A stretch of DNA of 64,000 nucleotides, from the NCBI GenBank assembly GCA_943736015.1, contig OX031068.1:28528296-28592295 (forward strand), read 5' to 3'. A program made the translations under genes and the position numbers. The stretch is from Tridacna crocea. Lineage: Eukaryota; Mollusca; Bivalvia; Cardiida; Cardiidae. The notes under the pieces are model-generated. The model was not told the origin of the DNA. It did not search any database and worked only from the letters and a program-made list of their open reading frames with translations. How positions within the stretch are numbered: the stretch's first letter is position 1; the number at the start of each line of letters is the position of its first letter. Below, piece by piece: positions 21,401 to 33,400 of this stretch.

Positions 21401-24400
21401 CCACATTCTTCATTAACCTTCTGAATCATACATGGTCTTACTTGCAGCATGACACAGCATTCGAACTCTTTATTAGATGACAAAATTTTGAAGGAAAAAA
21501 TTAGACTATGAAATATGTTTCTGAAAGAGCTAGAGACATTGTGGGAAAAAGAAAAAATGATCATCAGCATTTTGCTCTTTTCATCCTTCTCTCCATAGCT
21601 GTCTTTCATAGCCGTTCATAAACACAAAGGATTGTTTGGTAAAGGGACAAAACATTGCATTTAAGAAAAAAAAGAGAGCCAGAGGTCCAGATAGGAGGGA
21701 CTGATGGTATTCTGAATCCATTATTTCTCTTCCAAACCCTATGTTGTGGGTACTCATTACTCAATGAGACGATTCTAATGAGTACCCATAACATAGGGTT
21801 TGGTGGAAAATTATTAATATCATCATTATAATTTTGTGAAATCAAAATCACTCCCTGTATCTGGAGTTCTGGGTGCCCCCATGATGAGAAAAGGATAATT
21901 ATGGATCCCTTGAATCTATTTTGTCCGACAAACTGAATCCTGGGGCAGAACAATCCTTGGACATGCAGAAATTTACCAAAAGCTATAAAATTTTGACAAG
22001 GATCAGCCTGTATAGATTGCGGAAGTTGACCCATGTCAACACCTGAACTCTTTACCACAATTAAGCAAATAATAGCCTTGTCCAAACTGAAAGCATTTGC
22101 AGATGGCAATTTAAATATAGCTCAAATGATGGAATCTGTCTTTGATACTAGGAAACATTGTAGGGAAAAGGAGAAAGTGCTGGATACCAGCATTTTATCC
22201 TTTTTTCACAATGTTTTCAAAAGGCTTCTTTCTAGGGGTTGTTAAAAGTCCGGATCGTGTGGTAATGAGTTTAGCATATGCACTAAACCCTCTTTTAACA
22301 GAGGATGGCTCAAATAAAATGAAACAAAAAATCACTTTTCTTCCATACCTCACCATCCCAGGTGTAACAAGACACCGTTAATGACTCACACCCAATCAAA
22401 CAACATTTCCTGAAAATTCCAATATGTGTGCACCACCATGTTCCAATACTGACAGGATCGAAATGAATAACTCAATCTTACCATTGTTTTCTCCTGAATA
22501 TATATTTCTCAGGCCAGCCCTTATCTCTTTACAACACAATCCCAACTTTTTAAAACCTGGAGAGAGAGGATTGTAGAAAACATTGTGGGAAAAGGAGAAA
22601 ATGCTGGTAACCAATATTTTCTCCTTTTTCCACTATGTTTTCTACCTTATCAAAGACAACTTTCATAATTTGAGACATGTTTTAAGGGTTAACTCTCTAC
22701 CAAATGACCACATTTTAGACAATCTGTATTTCAAATTCAAAGTATTTGCAGACCAGACAATAAAATTAATGTGACCAAAAACTGACTTTTGTTTTTGGTC
22801 AAGGTAGAAAACATGATGGAAAATGGAGAATTCGTGGTAACAAGCATCTTCGCGAGCCAAGGTTACGATTGCTACATGGGTCTTGCCTTGGTGGATTGAG
22901 TCTGATTTCTATATTCCCGTGATATGTCCTCTACTGGATGCTGGTTATTATCCATCATATTTCTTATAGCCAATGGAATATGGTTTTACAAAACACTTCC
23001 GAATACAATCATTCAACATGAAGCAATAACCACAAACGTACTTCAACATTCCATAGTCAGGTGCTGGGATAATAATAGCATAAAACCTCTGACAATTTAT
23101 TAGTCACACTGAAACTTTCTGTAAATATTGTTTGTCTATGTTTTTTTTTCGGTTATAAATAATTAAAGATTCTGCACACATCCAAGGAGGGATCCATGCT
23201 TACCTCCTATTTTTATCCGAAAGGTTGCGACCTTGTACTATTTTTATCAAAGATGAAATGCCACAGGCGATTTGATACCATGCAGTTGGAGCTAGCTGCA
23301 ACCAATGAAAATGCATATCCAGGAATGTCCAAATCAAGCACTATCCTAACTTTTAACAACCCAGAGCATAAGCCTTTTGAAAACAGTGTAGGAAAAGGAG
23401 AAAATACTGGTAACCCTGCTGGAAACAAATTTCAATTTAGAGGTACATTTATTTTGTTGTCTGCAAATGCTTTCAATCGGGACAAGTGTAACATTTTGTC
23501 ATTTGGTAAAGAGTTAAGTCATGCTCTCTATGGTGATTTTTCTTTTCAACAAATACATTTAGTGGAAATACTATTGGCCAGGCCTTGTTTCTAACTTGCA
23601 GCACTTTGCCATATAATCAGTATATATCTCTTTGTCTGCGCATGTCATATTCTTCGAAGATTCGACTGTCTTATAAAGGGTGTCCGGAAAGTAAGGTAAC
23701 ACTTTCGTACTTTTATATTTTGACTTAAAATATAAGATAACGAGATGAAAAATATATATACATGTAAATAAAATGTGTAAGTTTTTTTGTGTGGTAATTT
23801 AATTCAGTTTTCATAACACTTTGCGCTTTTATTCAGATTTCACTTCAAAAGTCCTTTTTCCGTCATTGGCGTCATTTTAGTAATTAATGACGTTTTCAAT
23901 TTGACGGCCTTTTATACTCTTTCCTTTCCGAACACATACAATGAAATTTTCACTCACTTTGAAATGCATTCAAATATCAATCATACTGATGCCACTAGAA
24001 GGATTTTTTAAAAACGATATCTCTGTGTTGTTTAGGTTGGGATCGTAGACCTTTGACTTCAACACACTGCAAAGGAGGAAGTCATGCAGGTTAAAGTTGA
24101 GGTTGGGACTGTGTGCAAGCTATGATATTCAACCATGTCTTACCTCTGGCTGTGGTTTAAACATTAACCTATATCACCCAACGTATCATATAAAAAGTCT
24201 ACCACAGATTTAGATGTGTGTGGTGCAGCCCTTTCCTGTATGAACCAACTTATTTGCAATGAGGGTGACTTTATTCTGATTTCAACATGTGCGACTTCTT
24301 TCTGTGAATTTAAAAGGTCAAAGGTTGACAGCCTCAACCAAGACAGCACAGCCAAGTTGTTAAAGACCACTTACAGTGAAATAAAGAAGATTGATATTGA

Positions 24401-27400
24401 AATGTGCGCTCATGTGATTGACAATTTCATCAGGCATGATCAGCAAGGAAAGAGCATAATCTGCCGTCTTACTGAAAACGTCATTAATTGTAAAATGACG
24501 CCAATGACAGAAAAAGGACTTTTGAATTGAAATCTGTATAAAAGCACAAAGTGTTAAGAAAATTGAATTAAATCATCACTCAAAAAAACTTACACGTTTT
24601 ATTTACATGTATATGTATTTTTCATCTCATTATTTTACATTTTAAGCCAAAATATAAATGTACGAAAGTGTTACCTTACTTTCCGGACACCCTGTATGAT
24701 GCATCACTAGCCCCGAAAGCGGGCTGACTGTAATATTACGCTCTATAAAGTAGCAGTATTGAAAATAGCTTTTATCGGTATGTTTGAGGAGAACTGGGAC
24801 CTGATTTAGCTCCAGATTTCTCTAAACTCCTGATCATAGCTGAGTGAATTGCACGAGGTAGCGTTTTATTGAGTAAACGTTTATTTTAGTTTTAAATTCA
24901 AAGTAACGGTTGTGGCGTAGAAAAGTGATTCGGCTCTGTACCCAGGATGCCCAAATTAGATAGATGAGTATTTATAGAATGCCATCTAGCGGGAGATAAT
25001 GGTATATATCTAACTCCGCTGTCTCCCGCTAGATGGCATTCTACAAATACACATCTATCTAATTTGGACATACTGGGTAGAGAACTGGTCTACCTTTCCA
25101 CGCGATAACCATTACTTTGAATTTCAAACCAAAACTCAATAAAATGCCACCTGTGCGATTCACTCGGCTATGATCAGCAGTTCAGATAAATCTGAACTAA
25201 AACAGGCCTGATTTCTCCTCAAAAGTATTGATAAAAGCCATTTTCTCCATTGCTACTTTATAGGTATTACTACAATCCCCCCAATATTGGGGGAGTGATG
25301 CGTCATAATAAGACAGGGCGAATCTTCGAAAAATATGACATGCGCCCACAACCCATCTAAGTGTCTCATAAGACTTAGTGTTTTCTTACTAATATATCAG
25401 TAACCCCCTGATATTCAACAAAAAGGTTTCTTTCACTTCCTTTTGGCACTTCAACAGGCCTTTAACTGTAAATATTGCACACTGCTGGCTTAAATTCCTA
25501 CTTGAACCACTCTGCCATATACATGTACATGTGTAAGGCCATAACTATTTTCTGGTAAATATATTAAATCTCTTGCACATCTACATTTTTCCTCAAATTA
25601 ACTAAAGCCTGGGAGTATTTAGTATACAAATATACTAGAAAATTGTCACAAACACAGATGCCCCTGCTCGGATGGCAACACTGTTGATGCAGGCCACATG
25701 TCATCAATCCATGATGATCGTTTGTGCCAAATCATTGTAGAATCCAACCATGTACCTTGAAGTTATTGGCCCTATACAAACCGCACCATTTTTGAAACAC
25801 ACATACATACATCTGTACTTACACCCATACTCACATACATACACAACCTCGTCTTGGACAGGACTGGTGTAACACTATTATTATTCCCCTCCCCCCCCCC
25901 ACCGGCTGATTTCAATACCTACAAACCTAGCTTTACTCCCATATATAGGGGTCCTGCATGGCTCAGTTGTAAAGTGGGACTCATAAGTGGGACTCATAAC
26001 CTAGAGGCCCTACATTTGATCCATTGGGCCTTATGTAGGAGTGCCCTTAGGTCAGACACTTCAGAACCTTTGCCTAGTACTGGAAAAACCCAGGAAGTAT
26101 AATGGTATGGGAACTGTTGCCATGATATGACTGAAATAATGTTGAAAGTGCCATCAAACACTATTCAATCAATTATTACAGTATACCACTCTTTCATGCA
26201 TGGCTTCGTCCCAATTTTAATACAATACCTAACAACTGCGTTAGATATCTCTTTAGCTCAGTGGTTATGATATTGGTCTTTTAAACCTTGAAAAACAAAG
26301 ATATTAATTTTCTCCGCATGGGCTTGAGTTTTGCATTATGCGGTTTGCATTTCAGCTATGCATTTGTTGCAAACTTTCATGTTCATAAGACACAGTTAGT
26401 CAATCAATCATTTGCTCCCATATAACCTGGTATATAATAGCATTTCAAACACATATGAAAGCAAAAAGGCAGTATAAAACAAGCTAATATGCAAAATTGG
26501 CGCATTTTAACCATAGAACACATAATCCTTAGTTTCAATAACCTTAATGAGGCAATAATACTCATTTTAAGCCAGTTTTAACTCATTTTGTTTTTATTTT
26601 ATCAAAATATAGTCATTCTTATATATCTATGCCAAATATTGCGCCTGGCAGTTGCAAGGTTGCTTAGATTACACCTGACAGAAAATGCATTTCGCGGACT
26701 TGCGGCCTTCAATGTAAACAGACTGTCGTTTCCGGATTTTGAATCGAAGATTTTCGATATCCGTTATACACTTGGGTAGATTCGTATGATGATCATGCAT
26801 ACTGTAACGTGACTATATTTGACCTTGGCCTTGATGCGGTAAATAAAGGAAAACGGATGCTTCTCTGTTGCAGCCTCTATTTTTAGACAGAGATCGAGGC
26901 CTATATGTAAGTTACACCGTATCCTACTCTAGGCGAAACCAACGATAAATTTCCGTGAGTCACCGCCATTGTTTACAGTTTCGATCGTCAGCCGGTTTTC
27001 TTCTGGCCAATTTTCGGTTTTTCACACAAACCCCCGTGTTTCTTTTTTTATTTACACGCTATATGTCAGTAATTTATCCTTGTGTACACAAAGGACAGAT
27101 TTCTGTACCATTCTATTTTTCTTTTTGAAATTTAACAGCGTTTCTGCTCACCGGCTGTAGACAGGCATCTTTAAGGAAGAGGTCCTTTGAAATCATTGTG
27201 GTGAAAAACAGAAAAACCAACATTTTCTCCTTTTCCCACGATAATTCAATTCTGTCTCTATAACAGAAGAATTCCTACAATTAAGCATAATTTGTTATCT
27301 GCATATGCTTTCAATTTCATCAAGTCTACATTTTGGTAAAGAGCTAAAATCTGTGATCTCTGGCTTTTGTAACTTTATCCATTTACCACACATTACATAA

Positions 27401-30400
27401 AGTTCTACACAAGGCCTTTCTGAAGCAGTTTTTGAGACATTAACCCTTTACTCCATAGATACTCATTTCTACGCATTGCATGTAGGAGCCTTTGGAAAAC
27501 ATTGTGGCAAAAGGTGAAATTGCTCGTGACGAGCAATTTCACCTTTTGCCGCAATGTTTTCCAGACTATCAAAAGGTGTCATATACACATAAGAAATGGC
27601 TTCATCCTTGCTGTTATTTAGGGTCAGTTTAAGATACCATAGAAATGCCTTATGGGGTAATGGGTTAAAGATGGCTATCTGGCAAAATTTGTCTTTTACA
27701 GGGCAGAAAGCATAATGGAAAAAGGAGAAAATGCTGCTAATCAGCATTTTCTCCTTTTCCCATAATGTTGTCCAAAGTCTTCTCAATCAGGGCAGCTAAA
27801 ACTCAAAATTGTGTGGTATAGGGTTCACTAACCCTTTACAAGATGACAAAATTTTAGCTCTATCCAAAGTGAAAGCATTTGCAGAAGGTAATTTCAATGC
27901 GGCTCAAATGGTGCAATTGTTTATTGATAGGGTAGAAAACATTGTGGGAAAAGGAGAAAATGCTGGTTACCAGCATTTTCTCCTTTTCCTATAGTGTTTT
28001 CCAAAGTCTTCTCCAGCACGGTGGTTAAAACTTGTGAGATTGTGGGGTATAGGGTTAATTAAGCAAATGTAGTACCATGCTGCAAGCTTTTAAAAGCTCT
28101 ATCAATTATGAATAATACTAGAATGGACCTCTATTCCCACAGCAGGTACAGAAATGCAGTCAATACAGAAATATGTAAACATTTGACCCACAGCATGCTT
28201 GATGCTTGATGCAACTTTACTCGCTTTTGTGAACAAAGTAGGTTCAGATCAGACTGTACAGAATAGCATGTGCATTCTAGAATCTACAGTGTTCAACGTT
28301 TCACAAGAAATTTTGGACAAACTTTTTAGAAATTCTCATAGTTTCGCCTTTGTTCTGTGCTCTAAAGCAGTCAAGGTGTTTTATTTAGATCCTAGTTTAA
28401 AGTTAATGCTTCACTCTTTACCAAACAATCCCTAGTTTTTAGGACCTTGGCATACAAGGCTTTTGAAAACATTGTGGAAAAAGGAGAAAATGCTGGCATA
28501 TAGCCCCATAAAACAGATAAAAGAAGGCAAAAACTAAATGGGCACATGTAGAAAATCGGCAGTCTGGGTATGGGGTTGCATGTGGTAGTCCAGATACAAA
28601 GAAACAGGGAGTCTGGGGAAAAACCTGTACCAAAATTGTAATACGTGAATAGACTACACACAAGTTGGAGGACAATAACCTCATGTTTCCATGAATACTC
28701 AGCACACATGCAACATTATTTTCAAGACATTTGTCCTGAACATCGAACCTTGATCTGCCTAAACCAGACAAAAATCTTATGTTTCAAAGTTTCAAGGCAT
28801 GCTGTAAAACTATCCATATTATTCCAACTGCTACCCCACTCTCTATATAGTGTCCCACGCAGGATTGGCAATACGAGCCTTATAATGATCACACACAGTT
28901 CCAGAGCATACATTATCCAATGCATTCATTGTTCAAGTAAGTCTTTTTTTAAATTTTTCATGTAGAAAGTATTCAGAAGTAACCTGGGTCCATACTTACC
29001 AACCATTCTTGACTTCATTCTTAGTCTTATTCTAGATTCTAGAAACAACTTCTGATTGGCATTACTTTTTATTTTTTTTTTTACCATCAAATCCATAAAA
29101 TTCTTGAGAAAACATCAAGAATTCCCTTTCCCACAAAACAAATTTTAGACTCTGCAATTCAAAACAGCTGCAGGCTACAAATTAAAAATAAGTAAAAGTA
29201 AGCCTAATTTCTCTGATAAGATAGAAAGCACTGTGGCAAAAGAAGAAATATGTTGGTTACCAGCATTTTCTCCTTTTCCCACAATTTTTTCAAAAGGCTT
29301 CTTTCTCAGGGTAGTAAAAACCCTGGATTGTTTGGTAAAGAGTTCAATATGGTTGGTGAATAAGGACTCTTGTTGAATTCATACAAGAATCTAAGAGAAA
29401 ATGGAGACCTGCAAATCACACTACATTTCCATTTGTGTGTACCCAAATGATGCCTTCAAAATCACACTTCATTTCCACCACTTTAAATCTATTTGTGTGT
29501 ATGCAAATGATATCAAAAAAACTTCCTGTTGCCAAGTTCTGTAAAAGTACATGTATTTATTGGCATTCAGAAATACTAAACATTGTGTTCTTGACGTCAA
29601 CAGTTCATGTCATCAGCATTTAAAGCCCAAAGTAAAGACTGCAAAAATGAATTGTGTTACCCAAAACACAACTTAAAGGTGGGAATTTTGACTTTACACA
29701 TCCCACCAAATTAAATTAAGAGCTGTCACTGAATGTGACTTGATACCCCCGCCAGCACTTTGACAGAAAAAAGTGTCAAGTTCAAGGGGAGATAATTCCT
29801 CAACCAGGAGGAGATGACACTTGAAAATTGTGTCTTGCAAATCTTCAATATATGATCAATATATGTGCAAAGTTTACATACAATTGAAGGAAAAATGTAG
29901 GAGGAGTTGGCGACACAAAATAACTTGTATTTTGTACACAGACCGACACACACACAGACACACAGACATTCTTAGGAGAGGAACTTGTGGGGTTGAATCG
30001 CTCTTTATTCAATGCAACCCCACAAGTTGATTTTTAACCCCACTAATCCCTAAACCCTAATACAATATCCGCCGTGTAAGGGCGGACAAACACACAGACA
30101 AACAGGCTGATTCCAGTATAACCCGAAAAACATGTTTTGCGGGGGTATAAAAATATCACAATACAAATCATCAATAATTAAGAATCATAGAATTACAAAA
30201 AAAAAAATTTTGAGGGTGTTCCCTTAAAAGGCTACTTAGTCTCTTAAGGTATTTTTAGATTTCGCATCAGAAATCAAGAAAGCATTCTGGGAATGTCAAG
30301 TGACTGGCATGTGACTAATGACACTTAAATTTCATAACATAATAAATGTGTCATTATTTTCTATAATTCTTCTTCGGACGCTATGTTTGAAGCTTGGTCT

Positions 30401-33400
30401 GTGTTTTTCCAGTATGTAATGAGCAAGTTGCACATGTAAAAAATAGACCATGTTTCTCGTCAGTGTTGATCTGGGCTGTAGTAAATCTCTAAATTCTCTT
30501 GTTGCTGGATGGTTTTCGACTACTGAGGTTTTATGAATGAAATTAAAAAGCTTTGGGAGTATATGCATGATTTTTTTTGTATTTTTGTAAAATTTTTGTC
30601 CCAAAATCTGAAGGGCCACCTTTAAAACTTAAATATCAAAGTTCTAGGGTTTTATCATGCTCCACAATATTTCGATTATCCACAAAAAAGAAATATCCAA
30701 GAGCAAACACTGCCAAAAAATTGACAATATATTTCTTACTTTTCAACAAGAAGTTCTCCTTCCTCCATTTGCTGTCTTGTTCTTTGTTTTTGCTCTTCTT
30801 CCTCCTGTAGATGAATAAATGTAATATACAGTATTACTTGTATGGTTAGGTTGCAGGGGATTTGGAAACTTGTTGACGGATGTGGTGAATCATGTTGTCC
30901 CAGGCCTTTGTCTCGGGACAACATGATTTATCACAGTTGTGAACAAGTTTCCAAGTCCCCTGCCATCTGACTGTACAACAAATTTATTATACTGCAAATT
31001 TTCCCTTTCAAAAGCCTGTTAAGCGAAATTTTCTTGTTTTATAATGTCATGAATCAAGTATGCTGATGAAATAGAAATTCCCTTCAGAGTGCCCTAATTC
31101 AATTAAAAATTGACGTCACTGGAAAATGGTGTCACTAAAATGTGCAGTTTGGTGCATAAACGTGCTGTCTGGTGATCAATCCGTGCCGCCATTTTGGATG
31201 TTATGTCGCAAGTGTAGTGATGTTTACAGAGCACACAAAGGAAACTTGTTTTACATGGTTTCTGCCAGGGTACATGCTAAAAAGATGATTTTTCTATATG
31301 AAAGGGTTGTCAGCATTTTCTCCTTTTCTCACAATGTTTTCAAAAGGCTTCTATTCCTGACCTGTAAAAAAACAGGAATAGTTTGAAAAAGGGTCAAAAG
31401 AGTTTCTTTTACCAGTAATTCCCACAATTTTCTTTTCAAGCTGCTGGCTGCTTTCCCACATCATTGAAAAGAAATTGAATGTGGCTCAAACAAAAGGTAT
31501 TAAATATATGTTCCAGGCATGTTAAGTAATCAGATCACGAGAATTTTCTTTGCACTAAAATAATAATCCCTCTCTCTCTCTATCCTTGGGGTGCTAAGCA
31601 AGACTTCTGTTGCTTTTGCAGACCATTCAGTTGTTTTATTCCTCTTGTTTTTCTTTTTTTATTTTGGACTGTGGGAGGGGGAGGGCAAGCACAATATGTG
31701 CTATGCTTTGTTACAAGGAAGCTTAATGCTTCTGCAAAAAGTATCGACCCAGGTCAGTCAGTACAGTACATGCAGGCTGACCTGGGCTGAAACTTTTTAC
31801 TATTTGTCAATTTTTAATTTGTCCAAGAACAAGTCTACCATATGATGTTGAAAAAAAATAGCTATTATAATTTATAAATATCTTCTGGCTTGACTGGTAT
31901 AATGCAAGGGTTGATTGCTTGATTCCCTGGTCGGACCAATCTTTACCAGGATTTATGACAGTCACGGATTTATCTCACTCTCGCCACTGAACATGGTATA
32001 TCTGTGAAATGAGCCAGTGGCTTGGAAAGAATGTTGTGCAAAATACTTGTAACTAAAACTGCCACATAAACTAGTCGCTAGAATAAAAGATATTGTGCAA
32101 AATACTTCTAACAGAAAATGCAGGAAATCATAAATAGGATTAGTAGCTGCCACATATACATGTACTAGTTACTAGGATAATGTTGAAAATGGCGTTAGGC
32201 ACCTATCAAACAAACATCACAATCAGTTTGAGATATTCTGGTGAAGCAGATGCAGTATGTACTTTATTCTTTACCATACAACAATATTTTAGACTTGTCC
32301 AAATTCAAAGCATTTTGTAGACAACAGAAAAAATGTGACTTAAGAATTGAAACTTGATTTTGCAAAGGAGGAAAACATTGTTGGAAAAGCAGAAAATGCT
32401 GGTTTCCAGCATTTTCTCCTTTTTCCACAATGTTTTCAAAGTCAGAAAGAAAGTGGCACTTCGAGTTAGGCACCTATCAAACAGACATCAAAAACATTTT
32501 GAGATATTCTGGTGAGGCAGATTTAGTACTTAAAATTGTTTTTGTTTTTTTCATAATGAGTGAAATGTGAATTTTATTTTCTTGGTTCTCTTAGAATTAA
32601 TCAAATAAATACAACTATATACACCCCACCTCACAAATGTTGTCATAAGCAATACTTACTCTATTTCCTACAATATTTTCATACTGTATAAATCCAAATT
32701 TTACAGTCATGCTGTGGGTCAGTGAGGTTTGATGCATCTTCAAAATGTAATATACAGAGCAAGTTGTCACACACATAACTATGGATCTACATTAGACTGT
32801 TGTTATGACATGCAGAAAATTGACCAATGGCTGAAATGTTGAACTAGGTTAGCCTGCAGTGGCCGGCCTGGGTTGAGAGGCATGAAACCCTCTCAGCACA
32901 GACCATTATTCATATGTAGGCCTTTAACTTGTAGTATGTAGTTTTGCATAGATTTAACCCTTTATCACACAATCCTGACTTTTACCAACCCTGGCAGAGA
33001 AAGCTTCTGAAAACATTCTGGGAAAAGAAGAAAAATGCCGGTAACCGTTTCTACCCCAACTGGGACATAAATCCTCATTTTTAGTAAAATTTTATTTGTC
33101 GTCTGCAAATGCTTGCAATTTGGTCCAACTCAAAATTTTGTTGTGTGGTAAAGAGTTTAACAGTACAACTTGGATTGGCTATTGAAAGGAATCATACCTT
33201 CATATATTTTTCATATAACATTGCCACATAAATATTTCTGGCCAATGCCCGTCTCCAGTGTTTTTGAATAATTATGGCAGCCGATTTCTGTACATCTGTA
33301 TTGGATTCTTCCTATATGAGAAAAATGATACAAACAATTTAGTAAATGTTTGCCTTTCAAGTGTCCAGTATTTAAACATAAATGACTTGGAAAAAATGCC

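Noticed and set aside
21606-22109. 167-codon minus-strand frame
   Set aside because: Runs through the AG-TCCAGATAGG palindromic repeat and unassigned flank; no motif or splice support, and the same phrases (MLWVLIG, VSL) appear from another repeat copy at 36151-36399.
23198-23297. Minus-strand exon candidate (acceptor ttggttgcag, donor AGGAG/gtaagc, frame LAPTAWYQIACGISSLIKIV)
   Set aside because: Splice sites are good but the entry phase does not fit the preceding exon of the IQ-motif gene (a stop appears at once in phase 2). It might belong to an unseen gene, but there is no second exon to support it.
28392-28965. Overlapping frames of 67-110 codons on both strands
   Set aside because: No splice borders, no recognisable motif, and frames run into MITE and SINE sequence; typical chance frames.
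29940-30060. Telomere-like CCCTAA phrases
   Set aside because: Only two scattered matches (CCCTAAACCCTAA) inside a mobile element, no array.
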